A program made the translations under genes and the position numbers. The notes under the pieces were generated by a model. The model did not search any database. It was not told where the DNA came from and saw only the letters and a list, made by a program, of their open reading frames with translations. A stretch of DNA of 64,000 nt from Microbacterium gubbeenense DSM 15944. GTDB taxonomy: Bacteria > Actinomycetota > Actinomycetes > Actinomycetales > Microbacteriaceae. The stretch covers positions 124,001 through 188,000 of the forward strand of contig NZ_AUGQ01000002.1 in the NCBI RefSeq assembly GCF_000422745.1. The letters are read 5' to 3'. Below are positions 44,228 through 53,089 of the stretch, piece after piece. Position 1 is the stretch's first letter, and each line of letters starts with the position of its first letter.

Positions 44228-46705
44228 TCATTCGCCGAGCTCTCCGAACTCGGGGATCAGGTCGGCCTCGTCGGGCGTCGGCGGCACGATCGCTCGCGGG
44301 TACAGGCTGTCGTCGTCGTGTCGGCGAATCGCCGGCTTGCCGGGCCTGACGGGACCCTGACTCGTCAGCGCAACGGCGACCCGCTCCCCCGGACGAACGA
44401 CGAAGTCCTCTCCGCGGACGGAGAAACCGACCTCCTCGCCCTCGCCGGCGGCCACGACGATCTCGTCGCGCGTGAGCGTCACCTCGAGGCGCGTGCCGTG
44501 CCAGGTGAGCGGGAAGCGCAGATCCTGCCAGCTCTCGGGAAGCCGCGGGTCGAAACTGAGCTTCCCCGCGAAGTCCCGCATACCGCCGAAGCCGTTCACG
44601 AGCGCCATCCACACGCCGCCCGCGGCCGCGATGTGCACTCCGTCGGCGGCGTTGTGGTGGAGGTCGGCGAGATCGACGAACAGCGAGTGCTCGAAGTATT
44701 CGAGGGCGAGGTCCTGATAGCCGACCTCGGCGGCCATGACCGCCTGCGCGACGCCGGACAGCGTCGAATCAGCCGTCGTGAGCGGGTCGTAGTACTCGAA
44801 ATCTGCGAGCTTCTCCTCGGGCGTGAACCAGTCGCCCTGGAGGAACTGCGCGAGCACCACATCGGCCTGCTTCAGCACCTGGAACCGGTAGATCACGAGC
44901 GGGTGGAAGTGCAGCAGAAGCGGGCGCTGCGAGTCGGGAGTGTTCTCGAGATCCCACAGCTCGCGCTCGAGGAACAGCGCGTCCTGCGGGTGGATCCCCG
45001 CCTCCTCGCTGTAGGGGATGAACATCGCGGCGCCCATCTTCTCCCACGAGTCGACCTCGTCAGGGCGCACGCCTAGCCGCTCGCTCATCGCGCGGTGCAT
45101 GTCGGGCGCGCGCTCGGCCATCTGCTGCACGACGCGCGAGGCGGCGCGCAGATTGAAGCGCGCCATGACGTTCGTGAACAGGTTGTCGTTGACGACCGTC
45201 GTGTACTCGTCGGGGCCCGTCACGCCGTGGATGTGGAACTCGCCGCCGCGCCAGAATCCGAGCGTCGACCACAGCCGGGCCGTCTCGACGAGGATGTCGA
45301 CGCCCTGCTCGGCCATGAACTTCTCATCGCCCGTCGCGCGCACGTACTTCACGAGGGCATAGGCGACGTCGGCGTTGATGTGGAACTGCGCGGTTCCCGC
45401 CGCGTAGTACGCCGAGGCCTCCTCGCCGTTGATCGTGCGCCACGGAATCAGGGCGCCCGCCTCGCTCAGCTGCGATGCGCGTCGCCGGGCCGCCGGCAGC
45501 ATCGTGCTGCGCGCCCGCAGGGCATTGCGCGCCCACCGCGGCGACGTGTAGTCGAGGAACGGCATCACGTACACCTCTGTGTCCCAGAAGTAATGACCGC
45601 TGTAACCCGATCCGGTCATGCCCTTCGCCGGCACGCCCCATCCGTCGGCGCGCGCCGACGCCATCGCGATCTGCAGCAGGCACCAGCGGATCGCCTGCTG
45701 CAGAGCGTCATTCCCGGAGACCCGGACATCGGATCGCTCCCAGAACGCATCGAGCCAGGCGCGCTGCCGCACGAAATGCGTGTCGATGCCCTCGGACATG
45801 GCGCGATCGAGCGTGCGCCGGCCCCTGTCGATCAGCTCAGCCGCCGGCACGCCGCGCGACGAGTGATAGGAAACGAACTTCGTCACCGTGACGGGCACCC
45901 CGGCCTTCGCATCGATGCGGAAGACGTTGCGCGCGATGTCGGGCTCGATCAGCCCGCGCGACTCGAAATCGTTCTCCGTCTCGACGACGTGATCGGCGAG
46001 CACCGCGAGGGTCATGCCGCTCGAGGCGGTGCGGTACGACAGCGTCGAGCGGGCGCCCGCCTGCCAGTGCTCCTGCGGAACCAGCACCCGCTCGCGGATC
46101 TTCTCCGACTTGCGCGGATCCGCGATGCCCTCGGCCTTGGCCACCTTCGGCCGTCCGCCGTACTCGTCCTCGCCGTCCTGCCGATTGATGACCTGGCAGT
46201 TCACCACGACGGGCGCGTCGGCGTTGAGCACCGTGACCTTCATCTGCATCACGGCGAGGTGGCGGTCCTCGAACGAGATCAGCCGGTTCGACTCGAGCAG
46301 CACCTGCTTGCCGGTCGCCGTCACCCACCGGATCTGGCGGCGCTGCGTGGCGTCGCGGAAGTCGAGGCTGCGCTCGTACTCGGCCATGTCGGCGAGGTCG
46401 ATCGACATCGGCTCGTCATCGACGTAGACGCGCATCACCTTCGCGTCGGGCACGTTGACGATCGTCTGCCCGACCTCCGCGAATCCGTACGCGCCCTCGG
46501 CGTGCTGGATCGGCCACGTCTCGTGGAACCCGTTGACGAACGTCCCCTGCTCGTGCGCGGCGCTCCCCTCGGGATAGTCGGCGCGCATGCCGAAGTAGCC
46601 GTTGCCGCTCGCGAAGATCGTCTCGGTGACACCGAGGTCCTTCTCGCTGAAGCGGGTCTCGACGAGCCTCCACGGGTCGATCGGGAAGCGTTCGCGATCC
46701 ATCAT
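44228..46705 (-). CDS. Glycoside hydrolase family 65 phosphorylase (maltose/trehalose/kojibiose type)
   Basis: An 825-residue GH65 enzyme that phosphorolyses an alpha-linked glucose disaccharide to beta-glucose 1-phosphate and glucose. The N-terminal beta-sandwich includes ASGNGYFGMRADYPEG; the (alpha/alpha)6 barrel has MTGSGYSGHYFWDTEVYVMPF, and the catalytic Glu in HGVTGPDEYTTVVNDN. The C-terminal beta part follows. Which disaccharide is used cannot be told by eye; trehalose, maltose and kojibiose phosphorylases share these motifs. Overlaps the beta-phosphoglucomutase gene by four bases (ATGA), which uses its product. Confidence 0.92.
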   Translation of the reverse strand: MMDRERFPIDPWRLVETRFSEKDLGVTETIFASGNGYFGMRADYPEGSAAHEQGTFVNGFHETWPIQHAEGAYGFAEVGQTIVNVPDAKVMRVYVDDEPMSIDLADMAEYERSLDFRDATQRRQIRWVTATGKQVLLESNRLISFEDRHLAVMQMKVTVLNADAPVVVNCQVINRQDGEDEYGGRPKVAKAEGIADPRKSEKIRERVLVPQEHWQAGARSTLSYRTASSGMTLAVLADHVVETENDFESRGLIEPDIARNVFRIDAKAGVPVTVTKFVSYHSSRGVPAAELIDRGRRTLDRAMSEGIDTHFVRQRAWLDAFWERSDVRVSGNDALQQAIRWCLLQIAMASARADGWGVPAKGMTGSGYSGHYFWDTEVYVMPFLDYTSPRWARNALRARSTMLPAARRRASQLSEAGALIPWRTINGEEASAYYAAGTAQFHINADVAYALVKYVRATGDEKFMAEQGVDILVETARLWSTLGFWRGGEFHIHGVTGPDEYTTVVNDNLFTNVMARFNLRAASRVVQQMAERAPDMHRAMSERLGVRPDEVDSWEKMGAAMFIPYSEEAGIHPQDALFLERELWDLENTPDSQRPLLLHFHPLVIYRFQVLKQADVVLAQFLQGDWFTPEEKLADFEYYDPLTTADSTLSGVAQAVMAAEVGYQDLALEYFEHSLFVDLADLHHNAADGVHIAAAGGVWMALVNGFGGMRDFAGKLSFDPRLPESWQDLRFPLTWHGTRLEVTLTRDEIVVAAGEGEEVGFSVRGEDFVVRPGERVAVALTSQGPVRPGKPAIRRHDDDSLYPRAIVPPTPDEADLIPEFGELGE

Positions 46706-47442
46706 TCGGCGTTCTCCACAAGGTCGATGAGGTCAGTGACAATAAGGTCGGCTCCGGCGGCGAGCAGCGCTTCGTGCCCCGCGCCCCGGTCGACGCCGAT
46801 CACGAGGCCGAACCCGCCCGCGACGCCGGCCTCGACGCCCGCGAGGGCGTCTTCGATGACGACGGTTCGCGCGGGGACGACGCCGAGTTCGCGCGCGCCC
46901 TCGAGGAAGACGTCGGGCGCGGGCTTGGAGGGAAGGTGGCGCTCCTCGGCGACGACGCCGTCGACGACCACGCGGAACCGGTCGCGGATGCCGGCGGCAT
47001 CGAGCACGGGGCGGGCATTCTTCGAGCTCGACACGACCGCCACCGGCATCTGCGTCGCTTCGAGCGCGGCCATCAGGGCCAGGGATCCGTCGTACGGTGC
47101 GATGCCGTCGCGCGCCAGAACCCGCATGAACACGTCGTTCTTGCGGTTTCCGATGCCGCAGACGGTCGACTCGGACGGGTCGTCCATCGGCGTCCCCCAC
47201 GGCACTTCCACGTCGCGGCTGCGCAGCAGTCCGGCGACGCCGTCGTAGCGCTTCTTGCCGTCGACATAGGTGTAGTAGTCGTCGTCGGTGTACGGCGGTG
47301 AGATCGACCACGCGGCGAACAGCTCGTCGAACATCGTCTGCCACGCGTGCATGTGCACCTCGGCCGTCGGCGTCAGCACGCCGTCGAGGTCGAACAGCAC
47401 CGCGTCGAATCCGGCCAAGCGCGGATCGGGGCGGCGATTCAT
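46702..47442 (-). CDS. Beta-phosphoglucomutase-type HAD hydrolase
   Basis: A 246-residue HAD-superfamily protein with FDLDGVLTPTAEVH (the DxD nucleophile/acid pair) near residue 17, a helical cap, VVSSSKNA (motif II Ser), SKPAPDVF (motif III Lys) and VIEDALAGVEAG (motif IV). Coupled to the GH65 gene, it should convert beta-glucose 1-phosphate to glucose 6-phosphate. The cap sequence YVDGKKRYDGVAGLLRSR is typical of beta-PGM partners of GH65 enzymes in actinobacteria. First gene of the pair. Confidence 0.92.
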   Translation of the reverse strand: MNRRPDPRLAGFDAVLFDLDGVLTPTAEVHMHAWQTMFDELFAAWSISPPYTDDDYYTYVDGKKRYDGVAGLLRSRDVEVPWGTPMDDPSESTVCGIGNRKNDVFMRVLARDGIAPYDGSLALMAALEATQMPVAVVSSSKNARPVLDAAGIRDRFRVVVDGVVAEERHLPSKPAPDVFLEGARELGVVPARTVVIEDALAGVEAGVAGGFGLVIGVDRGAGHEALLAAGADLIVTDLIDLVENAE

Positions 47443-47500
47443 GTCAGTCTCCGATCAACAGGTCGGGGGCGATGGTACCCGCCAGCATATGTGCGACTCG

Positions 47501-48703
47501 TCACGGGACGCGAGCAGACGCGACGGCCAGGGTCTGACGCGCGATCTCGACCTCTTCGTCGGTCGGAACCACGAGCACCGCGACGCGCGAGTCGTCGGTC
47601 GAGATGCGGGTGATCGCGCCGCGTCGCACCGACGAATTGCGGTCCGGATCCACGCGGACGCCCGCGAACTCCAGCCCGCGCAGCGCGCTCGCGCGAATGT
47701 GCGCGACGTTCTCGCCGATGCCCGCCGTGAAGCTGACGACGTCGGCCCCGCCGAGCTGCGCGAGATACGCCCCCGCGTACGCGCGCAGCCGATGCGTGTA
47801 CACGTCGATCGCGAGCTGCGCACGGTCATCGCCGGCCTCGGCGCGCGAGGTGAGATCGCGCATGTCGTTCGCCCCCGCGAGCCCCACGAGGCCGCTCTTC
47901 TTGTTCAGCAGGTCGTCGATCTCGTCGGTCGAGAGCTGCGCGCGGCGCTGCAGGTGCAGCAGGATCGCCGGATCGAGGTCGCCCGTACGGGTGCCCATCA
48001 CGAGCCCCTCGAGCGGGGTGAACCCCATGGAGGTCTCGACGGACCTGCCGCCGTCGATCGCCGTCACCGACGCGCCGTTGCCGAGGTGGAACACGATCTG
48101 CTTCAGGCCTGTAAGCGGGCGCTCGAGGTGCGCGGCCGCGGCCTCGCTGACGAACTTGTGGCTCGTGCCGTGGAACCCGTAGCGGCGGATCCGGTGCTTG
48201 TCGGCCGTCTCGCGGTCGAGCGCGTACGTATATGCCTCCGGCGGCATGCTCTGGTGGAACGCGGTGTCGAAGACGGCCACGTGCGGGATCGATTCGAACG
48301 CGGCGCGCGCGGCGCGGATCCCCTGCAGCGCACCGGGGTTGTGCAGCGGCGCGAGAACCGCGAGCTCGTCGATGTTGATCTCGACGAGGGGCGTGATCAC
48401 GGTCGCCTCGAAGAAGCGCGCGCCGCCGTGCACGACGCGGTGCCCCACGGCGGTCGGAGGGTGCTCCTCCAGCGACGGCCCATGCGCAGCGAACGCCTCG
48501 AGCATGACGCCGAATCCCGCGGTGTGATCTCGGATCTCGGCCGTCGTCTCGGTGGTCCCGCCGGCCGTCACGTGCTCGGCGCGACCGCGTTCCTCCCCGA
48601 TGCGCTCGACGAGCCCCGAGGCGAGCACCTCCTCGCCGTCCATCTCGATCAGCTGGTACTTGAACGACGACGATCCGCTGTTGACGACGAGCACGACGGC
48701 CAC
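47501..48703 (-). CDS. ackA: Acetate kinase
   Basis: Interconverts acetyl phosphate + ADP and acetate + ATP. The 400-residue protein has LVVNSGSSSFKYQLIE at the N-terminus, VVHGG and FDTAFHQSMP in the middle, HLGNGASVTAIDGGRSVETSMGFTPLEG and FTAGIGEN near the C-terminus. GTG 48703 is preferred because GGGGGA lies six bases before it; GTG 48709 overlaps the pta stop but has no SD spacing. It follows pta in a two-gene operon. Confidence 0.96.
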   Translation of the reverse strand: MAVVLVVNSGSSSFKYQLIEMDGEEVLASGLVERIGEERGRAEHVTAGGTTETTAEIRDHTAGFGVMLEAFAAHGPSLEEHPPTAVGHRVVHGGARFFEATVITPLVEINIDELAVLAPLHNPGALQGIRAARAAFESIPHVAVFDTAFHQSMPPEAYTYALDRETADKHRIRRYGFHGTSHKFVSEAAAAHLERPLTGLKQIVFHLGNGASVTAIDGGRSVETSMGFTPLEGLVMGTRTGDLDPAILLHLQRRAQLSTDEIDDLLNKKSGLVGLAGANDMRDLTSRAEAGDDRAQLAIDVYTHRLRAYAGAYLAQLGGADVVSFTAGIGENVAHIRASALRGLEFAGVRVDPDRNSSVRRGAITRISTDDSRVAVLVVPTDEEVEIARQTLAVASARVP

Positions 48704-48705
48704 GG

Positions 48706-50811
48706 TCACTCCCCCTGTGCTTGGATCGCCGTGATGGCGACGGTGTTGACGATGTCGCCGACGAGGGCGCCCCGCGACAGGTCGTTGATCGGCTTGTTCA
48801 GCCCCTGCAGCACCGGACCGATCGCGACGGCGCCGGCCGAACGCTGCACCGCCTTGTAGGTGTTGTTACCGGTATTGAGGTCGGGGAAGATGAACACGGT
48901 CGCCTTGCCCGCGACGGCTGAATCGGGCATCTTCGCGCGGGCGACGGCCGCGTCCGCCGCGGCGTCGTACTGAATGGGCCCCTCGAGCGGCAGCTCCGGC
49001 GAGCGCTCCCTCGCGAGCGCCGTTGCCTCCCGTACCTTCTCGACGTCGGCGCCGGTGCCCGAGGTTCCGGTCGAGTACGACAGCATCGCGACGCGCGGTT
49101 CGATGCCGAACCGGCGCGCGGTCTCCGCCGACGAGATCGCGATGTCGGCGAGCTGCTCGCTCGTCGGATCCGGGATCACGGCGCAGTCGCCGTAGACGAG
49201 CACGCGGTCGGCGAGCGCCATGAGGAAAACGCTCGAGACGACCGAGACATCGGGCCGCGTCTTGATGATCTCGAACGACGGTCGGATCGTGTGCGCCGTG
49301 GTGTGCGCAGCGCCGGAGACCATGCCGTCGGCATCGCCCATGTGCACCATCATGGTGCCGAAGTACGACGGATCCGTTACGAGGTCGGCCGCCTTGTCGT
49401 ACGTCATGCCCTTGTGGGCGCGCAGGCGCGCGTACTCGGTCGCGAAGCGGTCGACATAGACCGCGTCGAACGGGCTCAGCACGTGCGCGCCCGAGATGTC
49501 GAGGCCGAGCTCGATCGCGCGCGAGCGCACCTCGAACGATTCGCCGAGGATCGTCAACTCGGCCACCCCCCGCTCGAGCAGGATCGCGGCGGCCTTGAGG
49601 ATGCGGTCGTCATCGCCCTCGGGCAGCACGATGTGGCGCCGGTTCTCGCGAGCGGCGTCGAGCAGCTGGTACTCGAACATGAGCGGCGTGACCACGTGCG
49701 CCCGCGCGACGCCGATGACCCGCGTGAGTTCCGAGATGTCGACGTTCTGCTCGAACAGGCTGAGGGCGCGCGTATAGCGCTGCGGGCTCGACGCCGCGAG
49801 CCTCCCGCGGGTGCCGACCACGCGCACGGCCGTCGAGTAGGTGTCGCCCGAGCAGCGGATGATCGGGATCCGCGAGGCGAGCCCCTCGATCAGCTTCAGG
49901 AGGACGTCCGGGATGTCGAAGTCGCCGTTCAGCACGATGCCTGCGAGCGACGGGAAGGTTCCCGACGAGTTCGCCGTGAGGGTCGCGAGCAGCGCGTCGG
50001 ACCGGTCGGCGGGGATGATCACGACGTGCCCCTCGCCGAGGCGCGGGAGGATGTTGACCATCGACATCGCGGCGACCGTCACGCCGAGCGCCTCGCGGGC
50101 GAGCAGCGCGTCGTCGCCCTTCACGACCTCGCCGTCGACGGATCGGAGGATGTCGGCCATCGTCGGCGCCACGAGCAGGCGGTCCTCGGGGATCGCCCAG
50201 ACCGGGCTGCCCGGCGTGCGTTCGCGCACGGCGTCGACGATCTCGCGGGCGCGCGACGCGTCGGCCCGATTGACGATCGTGGCGGCGAGTTCGGCGTTTG
50301 CCCGGCCGAGTTCGGCGACCGCGAGCGAGGCCAGCTGTTCCATGTCCCGCGGCGAGCGCGCCGCGGCGGATCCGAGCTCGGGGACGTGCCCCTGCGGCTT
50401 GCGCCCGCCGAGCACGAGCAGGACGGGTGTGCCGAGATTCGCCGCGATGCGCGCGTTGTAGGCGAGCTCGGCAGGGCTTCCGACATCGGTGTAGTCGCTG
50501 CCGAGCACGACGACCGCATCGCAGCGATCCTCGACGCGTTTGAAGCGCGCGACGATCTCGGCGAGCGCCCCTTCAGGGTCCGCGCGCACGTCGTCGTAGG
50601 TCACGCCGATGCAGTCGGCGTAGTCGAGGTCGGTGCCGTCATGATCGAGCAGCATCTCGAGCACATAGTCGGGCTCGGTCACAGACCGTGCGATCGTGCG
50701 GAAGACGCCGACGCGCGGAGATACACGACTCAGGGAATCGAGCACACCGAGCGCGATCGTCGACTTGCCGGAATGGCCCTCGGCCGACGTGATGTAGATG
50801 CTTCTCGCCAC
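48706..50811 (-). CDS. pta: Phosphate acetyltransferase (long form)
   Basis: Interconverts acetyl-CoA and acetyl phosphate. The 701-residue long-type protein has an N-terminal P-loop-like BioD domain (SAEGHSGKSTIALGVLD), a middle DRTGG domain (~215-330) and the C-terminal PTA_PTB catalytic domain (from ~380: PEGDDDRILKAAAILLERG; GMVSGAAHTTAHTIRPSFEII; VFIFPDLNTGNNTYKAVQRSAGA). Starts just downstream of the SRP RNA gene on the same strand and is coupled to ackA. Confidence 0.96.
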   Translation of the reverse strand: MARSIYITSAEGHSGKSTIALGVLDSLSRVSPRVGVFRTIARSVTEPDYVLEMLLDHDGTDLDYADCIGVTYDDVRADPEGALAEIVARFKRVEDRCDAVVVLGSDYTDVGSPAELAYNARIAANLGTPVLLVLGGRKPQGHVPELGSAAARSPRDMEQLASLAVAELGRANAELAATIVNRADASRAREIVDAVRERTPGSPVWAIPEDRLLVAPTMADILRSVDGEVVKGDDALLAREALGVTVAAMSMVNILPRLGEGHVVIIPADRSDALLATLTANSSGTFPSLAGIVLNGDFDIPDVLLKLIEGLASRIPIIRCSGDTYSTAVRVVGTRGRLAASSPQRYTRALSLFEQNVDISELTRVIGVARAHVVTPLMFEYQLLDAARENRRHIVLPEGDDDRILKAAAILLERGVAELTILGESFEVRSRAIELGLDISGAHVLSPFDAVYVDRFATEYARLRAHKGMTYDKAADLVTDPSYFGTMMVHMGDADGMVSGAAHTTAHTIRPSFEIIKTRPDVSVVSSVFLMALADRVLVYGDCAVIPDPTSEQLADIAISSAETARRFGIEPRVAMLSYSTGTSGTGADVEKVREATALARERSPELPLEGPIQYDAAADAAVARAKMPDSAVAGKATVFIFPDLNTGNNTYKAVQRSAGAVAIGPVLQGLNKPINDLSRGALVGDIVNTVAITAIQAQGE

Positions 50812-50865
50812 ATGTCCAGCCTAGGACGCGCACCGACGCGCGTGTCCGGTTCGCGCCCACAAAAA

Positions 50866-50953
50866 GACTCTCCGCGCACCCGACAGAGCCCGGTTACCCT
50901 TGCTACGTTTCCGTCCTGGGGGAGTTGGCCTGGGTGTCGTCACGCGGAGAGCC
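50866..50953 (-). ncRNA. ffs: Signal recognition particle RNA, small bacterial type (4.5S)
   Basis: On the minus strand a long hairpin folds with GGCTCTCCGCG at the 5' end against CGCGGAGAGTC at the 3' end. The apical part has the universal SRP helix-8 pattern: CAGG on the 5' side, ACG-GAAA-CGT closing the GGAA-type tetraloop, and AGCA on the 3' side. A T5 tract (AAAAA at 50861-50865 on the plus strand) follows at once as terminator. It binds Ffh for co-translational membrane targeting. About 88 nt; ends are approximate. Confidence 0.92.
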
Positions 50954-51006
50954 GTGGCCAGTTTATCAGCCTCGCGAGGCCCTCCGCGTCGGTAGTGTGT
51001 GTCGTG

Positions 51007-51978
51007 ATGGCTGAGCCGACGATCACCCCCGAAGAATTCCGCGAGACGACCACGCGGATCAGCGATGCGGTGCGCCGTGTGATCGACGGCAAGGATCACG
51101 CGATCCGCTCCGCGATCGTCGTGCTGCTCGCCGAGGGGCACCTGCTGGTCGAGGATGTTCCGGGCGTGGGCAAGACGATGCTCGCGCGCACCCTGGCCGC
51201 CGCGATCGACGCCGATATGCGGCGGATCCAGTTCACCCCCGATCTGCTGCCGGGCGATGTCACGGGCGTGTCGGTGTTCAGCCCCTCCTCGCGCACCTTC
51301 GAGTTCACTCGCGGCGCCGTATTCGCGAACGTCGTCATCGCCGACGAGATCAACCGTTCCTCCCCCAAGACCCAGTCGGCGCTGCTCGAGGCGATGGAGG
51401 AGCGTCAGGTCTCGGTCGACGGCCGCACGCATCCGCTGCCGGATCCGTTCCTCGTGATCGCCACGCAGAACCCCCTCGAGATGGACGGCACCTACGCCCT
51501 GCCCGAGGCGCAGCTCGACCGGTTCATGATGCGCATCTCGATGGGTTACCCCGACGCGGATGCAGAGGCGCTCATGCTGCGCCAGCGCGACACGGAGAAC
51601 CCGCTCGAACGGATCCGCCCGGTCGTGTCGCTCGAGGGCGTCGCGCGCCTGATCGACTTCGCCCACCGGGTGCATGTGTCACCGCTCATCGAGCAGTACG
51701 CGGTCGCGCTCGCTCGCGAGACGCGGTCGCACGCGGATCTGCGCCTCGGAGCGAGCCCCCGTGCGACGCTGCAGCTCGTGCGCGCGGCGAAGGCCTGGGC
51801 CGCGCTGCAGGGCCGCGACTATGTCATCCCCGACGATGTGTCGGGCCTGGTGCGATCGGTGTTCGGCCACCGCCTGATCCCCCAGCGCCACGCCGCCGCA
51901 GGCCGTCGCCAGGCCGATCCGGTGCCCCACATCCTCGACCAGATCGTCGAATCGGTCGCCGTTCCCGTCGCGGTCTGA
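51007..51978 (+). CDS. MoxR-family AAA+ ATPase
   Basis: A 323-residue AAA+ chaperone-like ATPase: Walker A EDVPGVGKTMLARTLA near residue 50, Walker B VVIADEINRSSPKTQSALLEAMEE, sensor 1 FLVIATQNPLEMDGTY and sensor 2 LRLGASPRA. It heads the MoxR-DUF58-transglutaminase operon common in actinobacteria, where it is thought to aid maturation of a membrane or surface system. ATG 51007 is chosen; GTG 51004 is possible. No clear SD. Confidence 0.94.
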   Translation: MAEPTITPEEFRETTTRISDAVRRVIDGKDHAIRSAIVVLLAEGHLLVEDVPGVGKTMLARTLAAAIDADMRRIQFTPDLLPGDVTGVSVFSPSSRTFEFTRGAVFANVVIADEINRSSPKTQSALLEAMEERQVSVDGRTHPLPDPFLVIATQNPLEMDGTYALPEAQLDRFMMRISMGYPDADAEALMLRQRDTENPLERIRPVVSLEGVARLIDFAHRVHVSPLIEQYAVALARETRSHADLRLGASPRATLQLVRAAKAWAALQGRDYVIPDDVSGLVRSVFGHRLIPQRHAAAGRRQADPVPHILDQIVESVAVPVAV

Positions 51979-51985
51979 CGCAGCC

Positions 51986-53089
51986 ATGCGCGGAAGGATC
52001 CTCCCCACGCGTCGCGGCATCGGCCTGCTCGTCGTCGGCATCGCGCTCGTCGTCACGGGATCGGCGCTCGACCGCGTGGAGCTGACCTACGTCGGGCTCG
52101 TGCTCGGCGGCATCGTCGTCGCCTCGGCCGCGGTGGTCGCGCTGGCGCCGTCGCCCGGGCGCGTGACGCGCTCGGGGCACGACGACCTCGTCGCGGTCGG
52201 CGATCCGCTTCGCGTCGCGACCGCGTTCACGGGCGGATCCGTCGCCTTCATCGACGATGCGGCAGACGCCGTCTCCCCCGGGCTCGCGCAGGAGCGCGAC
52301 GACGACGCGGATCCGCGCAGCGCGGTGTCGTGGGTGACGCCGACGCGGAGGGGCGCGCACCGGATCGGCCCGCTGCGGATCGAGCTGCTCTCGTCGTTCG
52401 GCGCCGTTCGGGCGCGGCGCCACATCGGCGGGGTCGATGAGATCCTCGCCGTGCCGCCGGTCGTGCCGCTGGCCTCCATCAGGGCGCGCGGCATCGACGA
52501 AGGCGATCATCCGGCGAAGTACGACCGCACGGGGCACGGCACCGACAACCTCATCCCGCGCCCGTACGTCGCCGGCGATTCGATGCGGCGCGTACACTGG
52601 CGGGCCTCCGCACACCACGGCGACCTCATGGTGCGCGAGGAGGAGCGCGACCAGTCGCGGACGGCCGCGGTCCTGGTCGACTTGGATCCGGCGGTGTGGG
52701 CCGACGAAAACGCGTTCGACGTCGCCATGACGGCCTGCGTCTCGGTCGTCGCGCGGCTCCTCTCCGACGGCTTCCTCGTCGATGTCACGGCGGCCGACGG
52801 GTCGAGCATCGCCACGGTGTCCTCCCGGCAGAGCTTCGACGACCTGCTGCGGGCGTGCGCCGTGCTCGAACCGCTCGGGCAGGGGCGCGGGCTGGCCGCG
52901 CTGCCCGCCGACGCGGGCGTCGTCGTCGCGATCGGATCCGCGGCCCCACCGCCGAAATCACCGGCGCCGCATCTCCTCCTCACCGCACCGGGCGGATCCG
53001 CGCCGCCCGCGGCGGGGTGGCGCAGCGCACCCCTCGAGGACGATGTCGCCGCGACCTGGGCGTTCGCCATCGACGGGCGCGCGCGGTGA
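51986..53089 (+). CDS. DUF58 membrane protein
   Basis: A 367-residue protein with two N-terminal membrane helices (GIGLLVVGIALVVTGSAL; LTYVGLVLGGIVVASAAVVAL) and the DUF58 core around residue 200 (RPYVAGDSMRRVHWRASAHHGDLMVRE), leading into a von Willebrand A-like fold. Biochemical role unknown, but the gene regularly forms an operon with MoxR ATPases. It begins seven bases after the MoxR stop and overlaps the next gene as GTGA. Confidence 0.92.
   Translation: MRGRILPTRRGIGLLVVGIALVVTGSALDRVELTYVGLVLGGIVVASAAVVALAPSPGRVTRSGHDDLVAVGDPLRVATAFTGGSVAFIDDAADAVSPGLAQERDDDADPRSAVSWVTPTRRGAHRIGPLRIELLSSFGAVRARRHIGGVDEILAVPPVVPLASIRARGIDEGDHPAKYDRTGHGTDNLIPRPYVAGDSMRRVHWRASAHHGDLMVREEERDQSRTAAVLVDLDPAVWADENAFDVAMTACVSVVARLLSDGFLVDVTAADGSSIATVSSRQSFDDLLRACAVLEPLGQGRGLAALPADAGVVVAIGSAAPPPKSPAPHLLLTAPGGSAPPAAGWRSAPLEDDVAATWAFAIDGRAR

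Noticed and set aside
45517..45535. Third copy of the GCATTGCGCGC loop motif near 45.52 kb
   Set aside because: It lies inside the GH65 coding sequence without flanking inverted arms, so it is probably chance or codon-driven.
49291..51006. Upstream extension of the MoxR frame opposite pta
   Set aside because: It overlaps pta and the SRP RNA gene and is Arg/Ala-rich noise; MoxR homology starts at ATG 51007.
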